Shown here in pieces: positions 61,593 to 64,000 of a DNA stretch of 64,000 nucleotides; within the stretch, counting starts at the first letter, position 1, and each line of letters starts with the position of its first letter. The DNA comes from CAVVEQ01 sp963828855 (GTDB lineage: Bacteria > Chloroflexota > Anaerolineae > Anaerolineales > Anaerolineaceae). A program made the position numbers and the translations under genes. The stretch covers positions 930,001 to 994,000 of the forward strand of contig CAWHGB010000002.1 in the NCBI GenBank assembly GCA_963828855.1, in the 5' to 3' direction. Under the pieces are notes generated by a model. The model was not told where the DNA came from, did not search any database, and saw only the letters and a program-made list of their open reading frames with translations.

Positions 61593-62305
61593 ATTCCGTC
61601 GGGTTTTCCCCGTGGATCATGTAATAATCGCAGTTTTGCCTGACGGGGCACACCGGGCAGGCTGGTTTGCGTGGATGGCAGGTTTCCCTCCCCAGGCGGA
61701 TCAGATTCAAATGGGCAGGTCCGTAAACCCGCGGGTCGAAAACCTGTTCAAGCCAATCATGGGCAGCTTCGCGGCTCATCTGCAGGCGGGCGCAACCCCA
61801 GCCTGCCACTCACCCGGTAAATATGGGTATCAACCGGGAAGGCATCCTGCTCCAGGGAGAATTGCATCACTATGGCTGCCGTTTTCGGCCCCACCCCGTT
61901 GAATTTGAGCAGCCATGCACGTGCCTCATCAGGTTTCATCCCTCGCAGGAAATCCAGATCCAGGTTCCCTCTTTCCTCGGTGATCTGTCGGAGGATGGCC
62001 TGGATGCGCGGACCCTTCTTCGGAGCCAGCCCTGCCGGACGAATGGCTTCGATAACCTCCCCCTCGGGGGCATCGCGTACTTCCTCCCAGGTCGGGAATT
62101 TTTTTCGCAGCGCCTGATAGGCGTTGTCGCGGTTGCGGTCGTTCGTATTTTGGGAAAGGATGGTATTGATCAGTTCATCGAGCGGCGCGGTGGCAGCCCC
62201 CCAGGAGGGAACCCCGTAAGTGACAGCCAGAGCTTCATAAACCCTGGCCGCCAGCAGGATCAACTCAGCGCCTGGATGGGCTTCCGGTTTTTGGATCGAA
62301 GGCAT
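61591..62305 (-). CDS. nth: Endonuclease III (frame broken near 61770)
   Basis: Start ATG 62303-62305, overlapping the upstream stop (TAATG). 'LDELINTILSQNTNDRNRDN' (N-S-Q-x-T region), helix-hairpin-helix 'FNGVGPKTAAIVMQF' with the catalytic Lys, 'FPVDTHIYRVSGRLGL' with the catalytic Asp. After a shift near 61760-61800 the C-terminal piece carries the Fe-S loop 'CHPRKPACPVCPVRQNC' (C-x6-C-x2-C-x5-C). Glycosylase/AP lyase for oxidised pyrimidines. Frame break most likely a sequence error. Confidence 0.93.
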
Positions 62306-63164
62306 TATTCCTGCGGGTGGCCGCCGGCTGTGGAATAGTTCCGCAGGTAGACCTGCTGCAATCCCCACCTCAGCCGGTTGGAAAACATTTTTTCCTTCCC
62401 CGTAGGGACATGGAACGATTTTAGTAAAGAATGCGCCAGTTTATCGATCTCCGTGGAAGCTGCCGGGTGATTTCGTGAGGTTCCGCAAACCCGCATCCGC
62501 TTTTTCCAGGAATTTGATCTGCGCCTTAACTTTATCCTGGTGGATGATCCCGCCTCTGCCGCTGACCAGGATGCGATTCTTATACGCCGGGCTGGTTAAT
62601 TCGTGCAGACTTTCAATCCAGGCAGGCAGGTCCCCGCCGGCGAGGAATGGCGGCTGATCGGCGACGACTGTATCTCCCAGGAAAACGATACCCTCATTTT
62701 TAATGGTCACCCAGGTCGCTCCGCTGCTGCTGGCAGGTCTGGATTCCAGCAGGATCTCGTTTTCCTCGGAATGGAGCTGCAGACTCTGGTTAAAGGTGAT
62801 TTCCGGGGGAATCCAGCGTACGCTGGTGAGGTTTTCGTACTGCTCCCATTCCGAACCTGTCTCGGAAGCCTGGGGTTTGAAGGACACCGGTCGCGCTTTG
62901 AAGATATCGATCACTTTCTCCTGGGCGATAACTGTGCAATCCATCGAACGTATGCCCAGGGTGCGGTCGAGATGCGTATCCAGACTGATCAGCCAACGCT
63001 CCGGACCGCTGCGCAATGAGAGCAGCGCTGAGCGCCAAGAGCGCGTATCCTCGGAACGCAGAGGCGCATCGATCAAGATCATCCCATGCGACCAGGCCAT
63101 CCCTGCCACAGTAACGCCAGGGTAAGATAGTCTCGATGAAAAATTTGGGGGCGATTTCCTGCAT
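62305..63164 (-). CDS. Metallo-beta-lactamase-fold-like hydrolase (two frameshifts)
   Basis: Reconstructed: 'MQEIAPKFFIET' then, after a shift near 63125, 'GVTVAGMAWSHGMILIDAPL', 'RSEDTRSWRSAL', 'ERWLISLDTHLDRTLGIRSM' (the expected HxHxDH loop is only H-L-D here), 'EGIVFLGDTVVADQPPFLAG' and 'NRILVSGRGGIIHQDKVKAQ'. A shift near 62475 leads to the C-terminal helix 'EIDKLAHSLLKSF' and 'MFSNRLRWGLQQVYLRNY', stopping at TAA 62305-62307 exactly at the nth start. The fold is MBL-like, but most metal ligands are weak, so it may be a non-canonical or inactive member. Confidence 0.7.
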
Positions 63165-63180
63165 TTTTTCTCCTTGAAAA

Positions 63181-64000
63181 TCAGAACTGGGATTCCAGTT
63201 TCACCGGCAGGGTGAAGATGAATTTGCTGCCCTGCCCGGCATCACTCTCCACCCAGATCTTGCCGCCGTGAGCGTTGACCGCCAGGCGGCAGAAAGCCAG
63301 TCCAAGCCCAACCCCCTTGGGTGCATTCTCGTACTTGATCCGCGTGAATTTCTGGAAAATGGCGTCTTTGAATTCTTCTGGAATACCAGGTCCGCTATCG
63401 GAAACCCATATGGCCAGGCCTTCCTCACGCACCCCGGCACCGATCTCAATGGAACCATTGATTGGCGTGAATTTGACCGCGTTCTCCAAAAGGTTGATTA
63501 CCACCCTTCTGATCATATCCACATCCACGAATACGGTGGGCAACCCGGATTGGATATCGCGGCTGATGGTCTGCATCTTAGGCTGCGAGTTGGGGAGGAT
63601 TACTTCCACCGCGTCCTCGATGATCTCGGATATATCCGCGGTCTTGCGGTTGGTGATGGTCTGCCCGTTCTCCAGGCGGTTGATATCCAGCAGCGAGCTG
63701 ATCAACCTCTGCATTCGATCGGTGGAGCGGTTGGTGATCTCAAAGATCGTGCGCATCGATTCGGTGGTCTCGATGGGCAGCATGCGCTGGAGGATATCCA
63801 GGCTGGAGATGATATTGGCCAGCGGGGCGCGCAGGTCGTGATAGATTGTTGCGGTCAAGTCCTCACGCAGGGAATCCAGTTCCTTGCGCTCGCGGATATC
63901 CCTCAGGATCCACTGCAGCGAATCCACTCCCTGAAATTCGATCTTGTGGACGTGAACCTCCACCGGGATACGCACCCCCGACCGTGAGATCAACTCGGAT
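63181..64000 (-). CDS. PAS-domain sensor histidine kinase, partial at window edge
   Basis: At least 273 residues; open to the right edge (a TTG at 63993 is internal). A PAS C-terminal strand ('GVRIPVEVHVHKIEFQGVDS', 'QWILRDIRERKELDSLREDL') leads into the HisKA helix with H-box 'ATIYHDLRAPLANIISSLDI', then the HATPase: N-box 'VVINLLENAVKFTPI', G1 'VSDSGPGIPEEFKDAIFQKF' and G2 'GVGLGLAFCRLAVNAHGGKI'. Soluble in the visible part. No response regulator is adjacent downstream; next comes the MBL-like gene 16 bases on. Confidence 0.92.
   Translation of the reverse strand, partial: SELISRSGVRIPVEVHVHKIEFQGVDSLQWILRDIRERKELDSLREDLTATIYHDLRAPLANIISSLDILQRMLPIETTESMRTIFEITNRSTDRMQRLISSLLDINRLENGQTITNRKTADISEIIEDAVEVILPNSQPKMQTISRDIQSGLPTVFVDVDMIRRVVINLLENAVKFTPINGSIEIGAGVREEGLAIWVSDSGPGIPEEFKDAIFQKFTRIKYENAPKGVGLGLAFCRLAVNAHGGKIWVESDAGQGSKFIFTLPVKLESQF

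Noticed and set aside
1..64000. Genome-wide UGA recoding as explanation for the TGA codons
   Set aside because: Intact genes such as rimI's neighbours, xseB's upstream xseA, tsaE and tsaB end properly at TGA; only the two redox/catalytic positions need Sec.
1..64000. tRNA, rRNA, CRISPR arrays, prophage or insertion sequences
   Set aside because: No cloverleaf, regular short repeats with spacers, integrase, transposase or terminal inverted repeats were recognised on reading the intergenic regions.

Overview
ORGANISM. The window looks like a Chloroflexota genome, most likely Anaerolineae or a near relative. This is inferred from gene content: DUF951, DUF6754, an actin-fold GlmL/MutL-like protein without glutamate mutase, DUF3048 lipoproteins, Pro/Thr linkers after lipoboxes, a HerA/NurA pair, bacterial GlnRS, and no outer-membrane genes. 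The DNA is moderately GC-rich except for an AT- and Asn-richer stretch at 37.4-45.1 kb. No rRNA, tRNA, CRISPR array, phage or insertion sequence was recognised.

LAYOUT. 0-1.8 kb (minus): GIY-YIG protein, TyrA-like dehydrogenase and site-2 protease. 1.9-5.7 kb (plus): DUF951, a MGDG-synthase-like glycosyltransferase, tsaE-tsaB-rimI and a family-4 uracil-DNA glycosylase. 5.6-12 kb: an exopolysaccharide block (nucleotide-sugar dehydrogenase, epimerase, flippase, GT4, GT39-like membrane protein). 12.4-22.1 kb: a tight eight-gene operon of mostly uncharacterised membrane proteins around an actin-fold ATPase, a 1316-residue zinc-ribbon protein with repeated D-W-L motifs, and an LPxTG-like surface protein. 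This is the best candidate here for an undescribed system. 22.2-26.8 kb: phosphohexomutase, DUF389-SH3 membrane protein, BMP-like lipoprotein, folE. 27.0-31.8 kb (minus): a lipid-modification-like operon (NTF2-like, SDR, CrtI-like, plsY, GT2), followed by a sugar transferase.

32.7-37.2 kb: a selenoprotein region. A SelW/Rdx-type protein with CxxU sits upstream of trpS and dtd. Further on lies selD, whose catalytic Cys codon is TGA. Both UGA codons are followed by bSECIS-like hairpins. 37.4-45.1 kb: two tandem, secreted, ~1200-residue beta-helix proteins with duplicated promoter/leader regions. 45.2-55.9 kb: gamma-glutamyltransferase, uvrC, peroxiredoxin-like protein, ABC exporter pair, SDR, glnS, xseA-xseB, DUF212 protein. 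56-59.5 kb (minus): herA, HAS-barrel protein, nurA. 59.6-64 kb: mntP, DUF3048 lipoprotein, and on the minus strand sensor kinase, metallo-beta-lactamase-fold protein and nth.

SEQUENCE QUALITY. More than a dozen genes, many of them conserved housekeeping genes (selD, uvrC, nth, UDG), are split by single-base indels, mostly after 27 kb. In selD nearly every break is repaired by removing one extra base. I therefore treat these as probable sequencing or assembly errors, annotate the whole gene span, and state where frames change.

REGULATION. At least three genes (tsaE, the first gene of the 12.4 kb operon, selD), and possibly DUF951, have a TATAAT-like -10 box ending exactly 6 bases before the start codon, which predicts leaderless mRNAs. 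Strong hairpin terminators close most transcription units after 22 kb.
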